A stretch of 64,000 nucleotides of DNA from Caenimonas koreensis DSM 17982 (GCF_009646335.1 NZ_WJBU01000008.1:180172-244171), one strand, 5' to 3'. Counted from the stretch's first letter, positions 43,008-53,408 are shown. Program-made: numbers and translations. The notes: generated by a model from the sequence alone, not told the origin.

Positions 43008-46000
43008 CTGCGTCAAAGAGGAAGTACTTTGCATAGGGAGGAGGATAGCCAACTGCGTCATCGTCATCCTTGGACTCATACGACGATGCCAAACGGCGAC
43101 GGATGCTTACTTCGACGAGCAATTTCATGCCCGTCGAGACAAGTAGCTGCTGGATGAGATCCTTCGATGCCTCGAGCCGGCGCCCGCGGCTGGGTTCCTT
43201 GTCCTCACGCCGACCGGCTGGAGGCTGTGCCCATGTGCGCGATGACAACTCGACCACCCCAATGCCGGCTCTGCGCCACGCTCGCTGCTCGTCATCCTGT
43301 TGCAATGACAACTGCTCTTCTACGAACTTTGCCGGACAAAGCGGCGGATAGCGAATGTCGGCAGCCCAAGGGTCGAATTGGTCGAGTTCAGCCTCGCTGC
43401 TGTTGTCCACAATCCATCCCCTCAGAACGAATCCTTCGTCATCCAGCTCGTTGTCGCTGCCAGCGCTGGGCAGCGGTGGGTCGCGATCGATATCTGCACT
43501 GCACTGCCTTGAGCGAAGCAACGAGAGTGCGGTTTCCGGCGTGACCAAAGCGCTCGAAACGTCGACTTCTTCGCGCCTGGGCTCATGCGAGACAACCCAA
43601 TGGCCCGCGACAACGACAGCTTGAGGCCCTTGAAACAGCACCCTGTCGAAGTCATCGCGACTGACGCACCATTTCCATTCCTGGTTGTCCTTGATCTCCG
43701 ACCAGTCAACTTCTTCAAAGGGTTCCGGATCTCTCCGGTCTGCCAGCCAACCACCGTCCTTGCGCGTGAGCGAATGGCCCTGGAGCCAGTTCTCAAAGGT
43801 GTGCCATTCGTCCTCGACAGCCCGGAGCTGAATCTCGTCCACAAGCTGCCCTGCGACGGCGAACATCGCGTGATAGGAGTAGTAGAAGTGAAGATCGTCC
43901 GCTCTCGGATAGGTGCCATGCGAATGGCGAGTCTCATCACCGTCGAGAATTCGCTTTCGCGTCCGCTGGTCGTGGTCCCAAGTCTCGATCGGAACGCTCC
44001 AGTCATGGAGAATGACCTTCTCGACGCGCTCGCACATATCAGTCTCGTTCAGCCCGAAAATTCCGCCCAAGCGGTCGAACCAGTAGTGCGGCATGTCGAT
44101 GCCAAAGTGAAGCTCAATTGGCCGCCGCGGTCCAGTCAGCTCTTCCCGATGCCACCTGTCTCTGGGGCCTTGAGTGCGGTCGATCTTCTCCTGGTTTACG
44201 CGGCGCAGCCGGTTCACTATGGATTCCTCAAGCGCCACGTTGGCGTGGTGATGCGCAGCGAGCACGGCAGACGCGGCGAAAGAGCGAATAAGTGCATGGG
44301 AACTTGGCTGCAGCGCAAGCCCCACGAGCTGCGGGACGTGTTTTGCAACCGAATCAGGCCGCTCGATTGCGGCGCGGGCCAATCCGATAAGCAACCACTG
44401 TTGCGCGTGGAGCTCGTAGTGCACCAGTCTGCTGTCGACAAATGGCCTGGGTATCGTGCCCGCCAGGCAGGACGTCAGCGTGTCAATGCAAACGTCGCAC
44501 CGCAATTGACACAGCGCCCGCACCACGTGCGCGCCCTGCCATCGGTAGCTGGCTTCCGGCGCTGCAAGTGCCGCCCAAACATAGGAGGCGACAGCACTGC
44601 TCAGATCTCCGCCAGGAGCAAATGCGTCATGCCATGGACCATCGCCGTCGGCGTCTGACATCGCCTCTTCCATGCGGGTTAGTTCGTAATCCAGCGCAGA
44701 AGCTCCATCACGCGCATCCAGTCTCGTACTGAGGAGACCGACGAGGTTGAACAGCGACTCCGCCCCGAGCGGATCAGCAACATCTGCGATCGCGTGCACC
44801 GCCGCACCAATGACTTGGGCTCTGGGCAGGCCGCAGGCTCGCTCGACCACATCGAGCGGCAGCAGCTGGTAGGCAGTCCTGACGGTGATCCGAAAGCAGT
44901 GTCTCGCTGCTAGTTTCCGAACCAGCGACCGCAAGGCTTCCATCGTTGACTGTTGGTGAGCCCAGGGTGCAGGTGGGTCTTCCAAGAGCTGTCGCAACTC
45001 ATAGAGTTCGAACCCAGGAAAATCAGTGAGCGCCTCAAAAAACTCGTGCTCATGGCCGACCGCTACTCGATGCGCAGCCCGAACGAAAACCTGCGACTTG
45101 GCGCCATACTTCGCTGTGAGTTCGCATCGCTTCTGCGCTTGCGCCAGGTCTGACAACGAATGCGGTTTCAGGCCGTCGAAGACTGCGTCCCAATTAACCT
45201 CCTGCTGCGGCGCTTGAACGTGGGTCCTGTGATCGTCGCTCCCTTTCGTTGCCCGCTCCTCCCGTCGCTCGGCTTGGTCCGCGAACTGTTCGGCTTCTGG
45301 GAAATCGACGCCAAACTCTTGAGCGAGCTTGAGAAGCTTTCGCCAGACGCGCGGCGAGTGCAAATCTAGTCGAATGTAGTTCCAAAGCAGGGCCGCAACT
45401 TCTTTCCGCTCGGGCCCGGCGTCCGTGCGGCTTAGCACGGCTGTCAAGAAGGTCTCGATCGACCAATCCGCTTGAAAGCAATACAGTGCTGCTGCCACTT
45501 TTGGTTTGAGGAGTTGCGCCTGCAATAAATGGTCGACCAGCACCGGAAGCAGTCGTTGACAATTGCCAAAGTTTCGGTCCCGCCACCGGCTCAGGATGGC
45601 GATGGCCGAAATCGGGCACACCCTTGCGATCGCTTCGACCGTTGCCTCCCAGTCGAAATGCTTGTCCCGGTAAACGAACTCATACGTCAGTTCCGCGGCT
45701 CTGGCAAGGCGGTAGGCTCGTTCCGGAGAAGGGCGCGCGGGGTCAGCCGCAGCCTGAGCAAGCAAGACTACGCTTTGCCACCGCGCCAGGTTCTCGTCAC
45801 CGATCTTTGACGCGACGTCCAGCGCCTGCTGGAAATGGAGTTTCGCCTCGGCGTTGTGAAGCGGAAGCAAGGCACGACTCAGAGCAACGTATGAGTCTGC
45901 CATTTCAGCTGCTGCGGTACGTTGCTCGGCGAGCTGCCTCGCCGCCTTCGCCGCAAATTCAAGCGAGAGCGCGTTTAGATGCGCATTGCGCGCACAGGCT

Positions 46001-49000
46001 CCACTCAACCGGATCAGCGTTCCGGTGAAGGTGGATTTGTCGAGCGCCCGTTCACGCAGCCATGCCAAGTGCGGCGCTGCCAAAGGCCCGGCTGCCTCAA
46101 GCAACGATGCCTGGGCAAGCAGAACTTCGTTCTTGAGTGTTTCGACCTCCCAATAGACGATTGCTCGGGCGGAGTCGGATTCTCGCTGCGCTTGCGCCAG
46201 CCGTGCTGCGAGCTCCTCGGCTGCGAGGGGAGCTACGCAAACATCAGCCCAGAGTTGATACCAGGGAAGCAGCGCCCCGACGCGGGCACGAAACTCTCTC
46301 GCGTCGGAATCGTCGCCTGTGCGTCCTCCCTTGGCGAGTGCCGCGCGTATGTCTGGCGGGGCCAAAGTCTCCAACGTTGCACGCTGCCCGGCCAGGGTCG
46401 ACGAAAGAACGTAGGCACCTACCAGGGAAGGACGGCTGTCTGTATGACGACTGGAAAGCATTCTGAGCCGATCAGTCCCCAAGTGACGCTGGCACGTGGC
46501 ACCGATTGCAGCGGTGAGTTGCAGACCATGCTTGTGTGCAGCTAGCGCTAGCGCTGCCAGCGCATCCACCGTTTGATCTCGCGGACCCGAGAAGTGTTTG
46601 CCATCCTGGCTCGGAAGTCGGCGCACAACTCGCCATGTGCGCTCTACGGGTTCGCGCGGGAGCAGATGGCCAGCTGCGCCGACTGCCTCGGCGAGCGCTG
46701 CGATGAGAACGGCATCTGCCCGCCCTGCATTGGCTAGAGCATCAATATCCACCAGCCGCCCCGCGTCGGCAAGCCGTTGACCTATTCGTTTTGCAACCTC
46801 GTAGCGAAAAGTCGCTTGCAGGCAATTGCGAACGATCTCCGCAGCGCGCTCAGCGCCGTGCACATTCAAATGAGCAAGTCCGATTTCGGCGATGTCATCC
46901 GCTTCAATTCGCTCGCCGTCTCGTTCAGCCTCCGGCAACGAGAAGAGATTTCTCAACCACTCGTGTGCCATGCGCAGATGGCTTCTCGCGTCTGCATGGA
47001 ACTCGGAGCGCTGGGAAAACAGCGCTGCGTCGTAGGCGTGATGGCTGCCGCGCCAATGACTTGAAAAGCTTCTTCGGGAAACGAGGTCCAGCACCTGCGT
47101 GGGCTCAAGAAAGCGTCCGGCCAGGTCGGTGTTATGTTGGAGAGTCTCCAGTTGCCGATCACCCGTAGCTGCAAGCCCGGCAGCTTTGAGCGCGAGCTTC
47201 GTTGCCTCAAGGTTTCTGTCCGACTTGATACTCGCGCGAAGTGCAAAATGCAGCCGTTGCGTTTCAATGTCCCGGCGGCCAATCGTGTCGGCTTCGGGGA
47301 GATCTTTTGACGCCAGGGCAATGTCGATAAGCTCATCGATCATTCCCGCGCCGAGCATCAGATGTGGAAGGGCCGCTGCAACATAGGTGCTCGAGGCAGC
47401 TTGTGGCCGCAAGGCCGCGATGAAGGCGACGAGTGACTGTGGGTTAGGCCGAAACTGCTGCTGAAACCAGGTCTCCGTCGGCTCGTCTCTGAACTGCACA
47501 AGCGAACCTTTGAGCAAGATCTCTTGGCCGAGATCGGACAGAAAAGAGCGAACGCTTGCCGCCTCAGTATTGGACACGGAAGCCAAGACCTCGAGTGGAA
47601 TCATTGGACGCAACACCGCCAACCCCGTGCAGATTCGGTCGAACAGTGGATGCTGTGAAGCTGGCACTTCATCTCTCGCGCGACGGACGGCGAGCTGCAG
47701 CAGCCTGCCGATCATTTCGTCGACTGTCTTGGGCTCGGGGCCAAGATTCCGAAGAGTCTCAACCAAGTTCTGAGAGGTTCTCAGCGCCGTGGATTGCACA
47801 CGAGGATTGCGCGAGCTCAGTCGATGAAATTCCGCTACGTCGTGCTGATTCGCCTCTGCGAATACGCTCCTGAGCTTCGCCGCCGTCTCGTCCAAGCTGA
47901 ACGCACCCAGCTCCAGCTGAACAATGCCGGGCGGCGGAGTGAGTAGCTCGCGCCTATGCGTTCGACACAGCATGACAAGACGGACTCCGTCTGGAATGGC
48001 CTCACGCAGCAGCCGTTTCGCAAACGACGGGCCGTCGTCCGCTTCACTCGCGGCCATTTCCGCGTTATCTGCTGCATCGAAGACCAGACATACAAGACTC
48101 TCCGGGCAGGTGCGCCTGACGGTCGCGACCGCTTGCCGCAGGCGATGAGCGAAAGCTCTGAAGTATTGCGGGTCGTCAGCACGGCCCGAGGGAATCAATG
48201 GCTGGCAATACATTTGACCGGCAAGCTCGTTCGCGGTCTGAACCAGCGCCTGCCTAGGTCTGTGTCGTGGGTTGCTCGGCGTTCTGTACTCGCCGTTCCC
48301 AAAACAGTCGTAAACCACGCAAACGGAACCCTTTGGCAGGTGCGCGCCGATGCGGCTCGCGAAGATCGATTTGCCTACTCCTCCGTCGGCATGGACGATT
48401 ACTGGCCGCGTCCCTGCGTCGATGATCGACTTGACTAGAGCCTGCTCTTGCTCACGGGGAATGACCAGGACCGGAATTTCGATCTTGTTTTCAGCAGGGT
48501 ACAGGTCTGAAGGCTCAACTCCTAGCACGCGCAGGACATCGAGTCGCGTGATCGACGGATTGCTGGAAAACTCCGTCGTCGCCTTCCGTGTGACCAGATT
48601 CTGCAGAAGCAGGAGCGATTCTTGATCCGTATCCGGCAGATAGCCTCGAAGATCATTCTCCAACGCTGATCGCTGCGCAAGGAACCCTTGATGCTCCCCC
48701 TCCACGCGTAAGAGGGAGCAAAAAATTGCAAATGCGTCTGGGGATAGGTTGGTGTACTTCTCCAATCCCCGCGAGGCTTGCGCATCTCGGCACGGCTGCC
48801 TCTTTGCGGCGTCCTCTATGGCGTTCGTGACGTCAGTACTTACGGGCCGATTTGTAGCAAAGACGAAATCAATCTTGGAGATGCCGGCTGGCCCCAACAG
48901 CTTTTGCAGTTCGGTGAATCGCGCGGCGAACCCCTGTAGGGTGCCCGCAAGCCCGCCCATGGTCCACGCTTCGTCGACGCGGAAGGTGGAGTGTTTCAAC

Positions 49001-49245
49001 TGGACATAGCGTACGCTGGAGGCGTCGGCTAGCCGTTCGCTCCCGTAGTACTCGCCGACGTCGATGATTTCTTCGCCAGCCTCAACTACCTGTCCAGGTG
49101 CTGTTTCACCCGTTGACGCGCCCTCGATGGTCACAATCCGAAGGTCTGAGCCTGGCAAGAGCAGTTTGAGGCAGCGACGCGCCGCCCACAGGTAGTGAAA
49201 TTGGTCACCATCTCTACTTGCTCGGACGAGGTCAGTATTCGACAT
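42985..49245 (-). CDS. giant Cap4-nuclease/STAND NTPase defence-type protein (Avs-like)
   Basis: 2,086 residues. Residues 1-200 resemble the Cap4-type PD-(D/E)xK nuclease: DGDQFHYLWAARRCL, E41 in VTIEG, D62 in IDVGEYYG, and Q82-x-K84 in YVQLKHST. Residues 255-560 are a STAND NTPase: P-loop GGVGKS (288-293), Walker B CLVFDAADN (386-394), and LVMLCRTHRR as a sensor. The remaining 1,500 residues are helical repeats with a distinct C-terminal end (MKLLVEVSIRR, YFLFDADG). This layout is that of Avs proteins, which detect phage proteins via repeats and release the nuclease. Subtype cannot be assigned by eye. First gene of the operon. Confidence 0.88.
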   Translation of the reverse strand: MSNTDLVRASRDGDQFHYLWAARRCLKLLLPGSDLRIVTIEGASTGETAPGQVVEAGEEIIDVGEYYGSERLADASSVRYVQLKHSTFRVDEAWTMGGLAGTLQGFAARFTELQKLLGPAGISKIDFVFATNRPVSTDVTNAIEDAAKRQPCRDAQASRGLEKYTNLSPDAFAIFCSLLRVEGEHQGFLAQRSALENDLRGYLPDTDQESLLLLQNLVTRKATTEFSSNPSITRLDVLRVLGVEPSDLYPAENKIEIPVLVIPREQEQALVKSIIDAGTRPVIVHADGGVGKSIFASRIGAHLPKGSVCVVYDCFGNGEYRTPSNPRHRPRQALVQTANELAGQMYCQPLIPSGRADDPQYFRAFAHRLRQAVATVRRTCPESLVCLVFDAADNAEMAASEADDGPSFAKRLLREAIPDGVRLVMLCRTHRRELLTPPPGIVQLELGAFSLDETAAKLRSVFAEANQHDVAEFHRLSSRNPRVQSTALRTSQNLVETLRNLGPEPKTVDEMIGRLLQLAVRRARDEVPASQHPLFDRICTGLAVLRPMIPLEVLASVSNTEAASVRSFLSDLGQEILLKGSLVQFRDEPTETWFQQQFRPNPQSLVAFIAALRPQAASSTYVAAALPHLMLGAGMIDELIDIALASKDLPEADTIGRRDIETQRLHFALRASIKSDRNLEATKLALKAAGLAATGDRQLETLQHNTDLAGRFLEPTQVLDLVSRRSFSSHWRGSHHAYDAALFSQRSEFHADARSHLRMAHEWLRNLFSLPEAERDGERIEADDIAEIGLAHLNVHGAERAAEIVRNCLQATFRYEVAKRIGQRLADAGRLVDIDALANAGRADAVLIAALAEAVGAAGHLLPREPVERTWRVVRRLPSQDGKHFSGPRDQTVDALAALALAAHKHGLQLTAAIGATCQRHLGTDRLRMLSSRHTDSRPSLVGAYVLSSTLAGQRATLETLAPPDIRAALAKGGRTGDDSDAREFRARVGALLPWYQLWADVCVAPLAAEELAARLAQAQRESDSARAIVYWEVETLKNEVLLAQASLLEAAGPLAAPHLAWLRERALDKSTFTGTLIRLSGACARNAHLNALSLEFAAKAARQLAEQRTAAAEMADSYVALSRALLPLHNAEAKLHFQQALDVASKIGDENLARWQSVVLLAQAAADPARPSPERAYRLARAAELTYEFVYRDKHFDWEATVEAIARVCPISAIAILSRWRDRNFGNCQRLLPVLVDHLLQAQLLKPKVAAALYCFQADWSIETFLTAVLSRTDAGPERKEVAALLWNYIRLDLHSPRVWRKLLKLAQEFGVDFPEAEQFADQAERREERATKGSDDHRTHVQAPQQEVNWDAVFDGLKPHSLSDLAQAQKRCELTAKYGAKSQVFVRAAHRVAVGHEHEFFEALTDFPGFELYELRQLLEDPPAPWAHQQSTMEALRSLVRKLAARHCFRITVRTAYQLLPLDVVERACGLPRAQVIGAAVHAIADVADPLGAESLFNLVGLLSTRLDARDGASALDYELTRMEEAMSDADGDGPWHDAFAPGGDLSSAVASYVWAALAAPEASYRWQGAHVVRALCQLRCDVCIDTLTSCLAGTIPRPFVDSRLVHYELHAQQWLLIGLARAAIERPDSVAKHVPQLVGLALQPSSHALIRSFAASAVLAAHHHANVALEESIVNRLRRVNQEKIDRTQGPRDRWHREELTGPRRPIELHFGIDMPHYWFDRLGGIFGLNETDMCERVEKVILHDWSVPIETWDHDQRTRKRILDGDETRHSHGTYPRADDLHFYYSYHAMFAVAGQLVDEIQLRAVEDEWHTFENWLQGHSLTRKDGGWLADRRDPEPFEEVDWSEIKDNQEWKWCVSRDDFDRVLFQGPQAVVVAGHWVVSHEPRREEVDVSSALVTPETALSLLRSRQCSADIDRDPPLPSAGSDNELDDEGFVLRGWIVDNSSEAELDQFDPWAADIRYPPLCPAKFVEEQLSLQQDDEQRAWRRAGIGVVELSSRTWAQPPAGRREDKEPSRGRRLEASKDLIQQLLVSTGMKLLVEVSIRRRLASSYESKDDDDAVGYPPPYAKYFLFDADGTITTV

Positions 49246-49551
49246 TTAGGTCATTGTCTCTGGTGAAAAAATAGGCTCTAGCACGGTACCGTCGACAGGT
49301 CGCTGCGGTAGCGTATAACAAGGCTTACAGGATCCGTTGGCCGGAGGTCACGACCCCTTGGTTCGTAGCTGTGCGCTCTTTTACAAGTGCTTGATTTGAT
49401 TGGGGGGCGGAGAACGAGCGCAGATTCAAAGCACGAGGTTTTCCAACGTTTTCCAGAACCCAGTCCCCCCAAAGTCCCCCAGCAATAATTTCACGATGCG
49501 ACAGGTGTCAGTAGGGTGCACCTTAGCCCACCTTTGCAAATACCTTCTAGT
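49246..49551. other. 306-bp boundary region between the STAND operon and the metal operon
   Basis: Contains the STAND promoter and the end of the metal operon. TTGGGGGG (49400-49407) and CCCCCCAA (49465-49472) form an inverted pair; between them GTTTTCCA is directly repeated at 49438 and 49448. A short minus-strand frame here starting MGGLGSGKRW is not convincing. Could be a module junction or a loose terminator. Confidence 0.45.
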
Positions 49552-50280
49552 TCAAACGAGCATCTCGATTGTGAGCAAGGCGATGAACCCGACAAAAAAC
49601 ATTGAAGTGAGCAGCGGCGTTTCATTGACCTCGTGAGCTTCAGTCAGCAGTTCTTCGGTCACCAGATAGAGAAGCGCAGCCACTGCAAATGACATCACGG
49701 CATCCAGGATCAGGCCGTTTACGCCCGCGAGGAAGTAGGCGCCCAATCCCGTTCCCGTAAGTAGCAGAGCCGCAAAGGCAACGGTAACGCCCATGATCTT
49801 CTGGCGGGATCGAAGTCCCGTGATTGCAGCGGCGGCTGCAACGCCCAGGAACAGAACCTCCAAGGTCAACGCGGTCGTCACCAACACTCCCTGTCGTTCA
49901 CTCGCTGAGAAGCTGATGCCGATGAGTAGGCCATCGAGCAAGATGTCGACGGCGGAAGCAAGCAGCAGACTGAGAGGAAGTGCTCCGGCTACCGTGCCCG
50001 CGTCGCGAGCTTCCAACCTGCCTGTCGCCGCCTTCAGTGCGAGCATGGCGACAACGCCCAGAGAAAAGCCGATCAGCGTGACCCACGGAAGCCGGCGGTG
50101 GATCACGTCGGGAAGCAGCTCCACCGCCAGCGCTGCGAAAAGGACACCTGCGGCCAAGTGCTGAACGCCACTGCGCACAGCCGGGCTGGGGGTTCGAATC
50201 GACGCCAGCCCGCCGCCTAGTACCACCGCCGCAGCGGGGATCGACGCAAATCCCATGACGCTTGAAAGAGAGGCCGTCAT
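49552..50280 (-). CDS. ZIP-family metal transporter
   Basis: 242 residues with eight membrane helices. Family landmarks are HLAAGVLFAALAVELLPDV in helix 2 and the metal-site segment VDILLDGLLIGISFS in helix 4; the second metal-site helix reads LEVLFLGVAAAAA. The conserved HN/HE of helix 4-5 are replaced by LDGLL and LEVL, so this is an atypical ZIP, as in some metal-operon members. Its ATG overlaps the czcA stop (ATGA). Direction of transport is not certain. Confidence 0.85.
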   Translation of the reverse strand: MTASLSSVMGFASIPAAAVVLGGGLASIRTPSPAVRSGVQHLAAGVLFAALAVELLPDVIHRRLPWVTLIGFSLGVVAMLALKAATGRLEARDAGTVAGALPLSLLLASAVDILLDGLLIGISFSASERQGVLVTTALTLEVLFLGVAAAAAITGLRSRQKIMGVTVAFAALLLTGTGLGAYFLAGVNGLILDAVMSFAVAALLYLVTEELLTEAHEVNETPLLTSMFFVGFIALLTIEMLV

Positions 50281-53200
50281 TGGGCCGCTCCCGAGGGAGC
50301 GTCACGTTGGGCATCCTTGCGCTCGGCTCGCGTTTCGGCCCACTCGTAGATCAGCGGTAAAAGCAGCAACGTAAGGGCTGTGGATGTGATCAGGCCGCCT
50401 ACTACAACCGTTGCCAGCGGCCTTTGTGTTTCAGCGCCCACGCCAGTGGAAATCAGCATGGGAATCAGCCCGAGGATCGCAACCGACGCAGTCATTAGCA
50501 CCGGGCGCAGTCTCAAAGAAGCACCTTGCCTCACTGCGTCACGGATCGACAGCCCTCGGTCCCGTTGGTCGTTGAGGAACGAGACCAGCACGATGCCATT
50601 GAGCATTGCGACACCGAACACTGCGATGAAACCGATCGCGGAAGGAACGGATAGGTACTGCCCGGTGATGAACAGGCCGATGATTCCGCCGATCACGGCA
50701 AAGGGGACGTTCGCAATGATCAGTGTCGCATGGCGCAAGGAGTTGAATGCCGTGTACAACAGAATGAAGATGAGGCCAATCGTCAGCGGCACGATCAACG
50801 CCAGCCGGGCCATCGCGCGCTGCTGGTTCTCGAATGCGCCGCCCCACTCCGTCCAGTACCCGGCCGGCATCTGAACCTTCTGTCCGAGGGCAGCGGAAGC
50901 CTCTTTCACGAAGCTGTCGACGTCGCGCCCCCTGACGTCCATCTGCAGCACCGCATACCGCTGTAGCGCCTCACGCCGAACGAAAGAGTAACCCTCGTCC
51001 ATTTCGATCGTTGCGACCTGCGAGAACGGAATCAGCGCTCCCTCTGCTGTGCGAATCGGAATGGCGGCGATCGCGCTCGGACTGCCTCGGAAAGAGTCGT
51101 TGAGCCTCACTGCGATGTCGAATCGCTTCGTTCCTTCGATGAGCGTGGACACGGTGCTTCCGCCAATGCCTGCTTGGACGAGATCAAGAATTTCATCGGC
51201 ATTGATACCGTGCCTCGCCGCAGCTTCCCTGTTGATCTTGATGACCAGCTGCGGCTTGCCTTTGTTCGCTTCTGCGGAAAGATCGGCAACGCCGGGAATC
51301 CTTTCTAGAACTTCCTTGGCTTGCGCAGTGAGCCTGTCGAGTGTGGCGAGGTCTTCGCCGTAGAGCTTGAGCGCAAGCGTCGCACGCACACCAGAAATCA
51401 ACTCCTCCACCCTCATCTGAATCGGCTGCGTCGCGCCGAAGACAGCAGTCGGAACGACCTTCTCCAAATCCTCCTGCATCAGGCTCGCAAGGGCCGAGTA
51501 CGACTTCTTCTCCGGCCATTCGTCCTGGGGCTTCATGTCGACCAGAACTTCCATGTAGTTCACGTCGCTCGTTTCGCCCTTCTCGGCACGGCCGATCGTT
51601 GCAAGAACGGAACGAACCTGCGGATACTTCGCGCGCAGGCTCGCATCGACCACGTTCGACACGCGGATCGATTCATCGAGCGAAGTCGATGGAATGCCCG
51701 TGATGCGGAACATGATCGCGCCCTCCTGCAACTGCGGCATGAACTCCTTCCCGAGGAACGGGAACAGCGCGAGAGACACGACGAGCAGTGCGAGTGCCGA
51801 TCCGACCACCAGGCGCTTTCGCTCCAAAGCCCAATCTAGCAATGGCAGGTACAGCTTCTTCGCATGGCGAACGAGGAAAGTGTCGCGCTCTTCTTTCGGT
51901 CTGAGAATCAGTGCGGCGAGGACCGGCACCAGCGTGAGCGACAAGAGCAGCGACCCCGCCATGGCGAATGTAATGGTCAGCGCCATGGGCTTGAACAGCT
52001 TGCCCTCAAGGCCGGTCAGTGAAAACAGCGGCATGAACACCACGATGATGATGATGATTGCGAACGCAATCGGGTTGATCACCTCGCGCGCCGCTTCCAT
52101 GATCACGTGGGTTCGATGCACGGGCTTGCCCGACTCCTTGGCATGCGCAAGAAGCCGGAACGCGTTCTCGACGAGAACGACCGCTCCGTCGACCATCATT
52201 CCTGTGCCGATCGCGAGACCGGCCAGTGACATCAAGTTGGCCGACACACCGAACTGCTGCATCAGGATGAACGCAATGAGCATCGCCAGCGGAAGCGTGA
52301 CGATCACTACGATTGCCGAACGGATTTCTCCCAAGAAGAAGAAGAGGATGACTGCAACGAGCAATGCACCTTCGAGCAGTGAGCTCTCAGCGGTCTTCAG
52401 CGCCTTGGCGACGATCTCCGTGCGGTCGTAAATTGGTTTGAGCGTGACACCTTTGGGCAGTGCTGCCTGTGCAGTCGCGAGCTTTGCCTTCACCGCATCA
52501 ACCACTGTCTTGGCGTTTTCATTGACGCGAGAAAGCGCCATGCCCAGCACCGCTTCCTTGCCATCGCGTGTCACTGCGCCGAACCGTGGTGCCGCGGCGA
52601 CCTTCACTTCGGCGACATCGCGAACGAAAATCGGTGTTCCGTTGCGTTCGGCGACAACGATGGCCGAGATGTCTTTCTCGTTGCCTACCAAACCCAGCCC
52701 ACGCACCAGGTACTGTTCAGCACCGATGTTGATGGACTGTCCACCCACTTGCTTGTTGTTGGCGGCCAGCCGCTCCATCACCTGCTTGAACGAGATGCCG
52801 TACGAAATGAGCTTGCGCGGATCGATCTGGACCTGGTATTGCTTCTCGTCGCCACCCCACGAGATCACGTCATCGACCCCGGGCGCAGTGCGAAGGATCA
52901 CGCGGACAGTCCAGTCGTGCAGCGTGCGCAGATCCATGGCCGTGAGGCTCTTGTCTGCCGATTCAACCGTGTACCAAAAGACTTGCCCAAGGCCCGAGCT
53001 ATTGGGACCGAGCACGGGTTCGCCATAGCCCTGCGGCAGGCGCTCCTTCGCTTCCTGCAACTTCTCGCCAACGAGGCGGCGCGCGAAGTAGATATCGACG
53101 TTGTCCTTGAAGTAGACGCCGACGTACGAGAGCCCGAAGAGCGAAACCGAGCGCACTTCCTCTACACCAGGCAGGCCTGCCATCGAGCCTTCTATAGGTG

Positions 53201-53399
53201 TGGTGAGCAGTTTCTCCACATCCTCTGCCGCCAGGCCAGGCGACTCGGTGTAGATGTTGACCTGGATCGGCGTGACATCCGGGAAGGCATCGACGGGCAC
53301 CTGCCTGAATGCCTGTACCCCCAGGCCGATCACCACCGCGAAACACACGAGCACGAGAACCTTGTAGCGAAGCGAAGCTTCGACGATTGCGTTGAGCAT
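50277..53399 (-). CDS. czcA: heavy-metal RND efflux pump CzcA/CusA-type
   Basis: 1,040 residues, full length. An HME-RND inner-membrane transporter that moves Zn, Co or Cd from periplasm/cytoplasm to the outside with proton drive. Seen are the N-terminal IVEASLRYKVLVLVCFAVV helix, DAFPDVTPIQVNIYTE, the helix-4 segment GTGMMVDGAVVLVENAFR with the key Asp/Glu, and the second set of helices near 870-1020. VDGAVVLVEN is the CzcA-type motif. It is 9 bp after czcB. Confidence 0.96.
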   Translation of the reverse strand: MLNAIVEASLRYKVLVLVCFAVVIGLGVQAFRQVPVDAFPDVTPIQVNIYTESPGLAAEDVEKLLTTPIEGSMAGLPGVEEVRSVSLFGLSYVGVYFKDNVDIYFARRLVGEKLQEAKERLPQGYGEPVLGPNSSGLGQVFWYTVESADKSLTAMDLRTLHDWTVRVILRTAPGVDDVISWGGDEKQYQVQIDPRKLISYGISFKQVMERLAANNKQVGGQSINIGAEQYLVRGLGLVGNEKDISAIVVAERNGTPIFVRDVAEVKVAAAPRFGAVTRDGKEAVLGMALSRVNENAKTVVDAVKAKLATAQAALPKGVTLKPIYDRTEIVAKALKTAESSLLEGALLVAVILFFFLGEIRSAIVVIVTLPLAMLIAFILMQQFGVSANLMSLAGLAIGTGMMVDGAVVLVENAFRLLAHAKESGKPVHRTHVIMEAAREVINPIAFAIIIIIVVFMPLFSLTGLEGKLFKPMALTITFAMAGSLLLSLTLVPVLAALILRPKEERDTFLVRHAKKLYLPLLDWALERKRLVVGSALALLVVSLALFPFLGKEFMPQLQEGAIMFRITGIPSTSLDESIRVSNVVDASLRAKYPQVRSVLATIGRAEKGETSDVNYMEVLVDMKPQDEWPEKKSYSALASLMQEDLEKVVPTAVFGATQPIQMRVEELISGVRATLALKLYGEDLATLDRLTAQAKEVLERIPGVADLSAEANKGKPQLVIKINREAAARHGINADEILDLVQAGIGGSTVSTLIEGTKRFDIAVRLNDSFRGSPSAIAAIPIRTAEGALIPFSQVATIEMDEGYSFVRREALQRYAVLQMDVRGRDVDSFVKEASAALGQKVQMPAGYWTEWGGAFENQQRAMARLALIVPLTIGLIFILLYTAFNSLRHATLIIANVPFAVIGGIIGLFITGQYLSVPSAIGFIAVFGVAMLNGIVLVSFLNDQRDRGLSIRDAVRQGASLRLRPVLMTASVAILGLIPMLISTGVGAETQRPLATVVVGGLITSTALTLLLLPLIYEWAETRAERKDAQRDAPSGAAQ

Positions 53400-53408
53400 G
53401 GGAGGTCC

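Noticed and set aside
49278..49472. Small minus-strand frame starting MGGLGSGKRW
   Set aside because: The start resembles a transposon-linked small family, but the following residues do not and no ribosome site is present.
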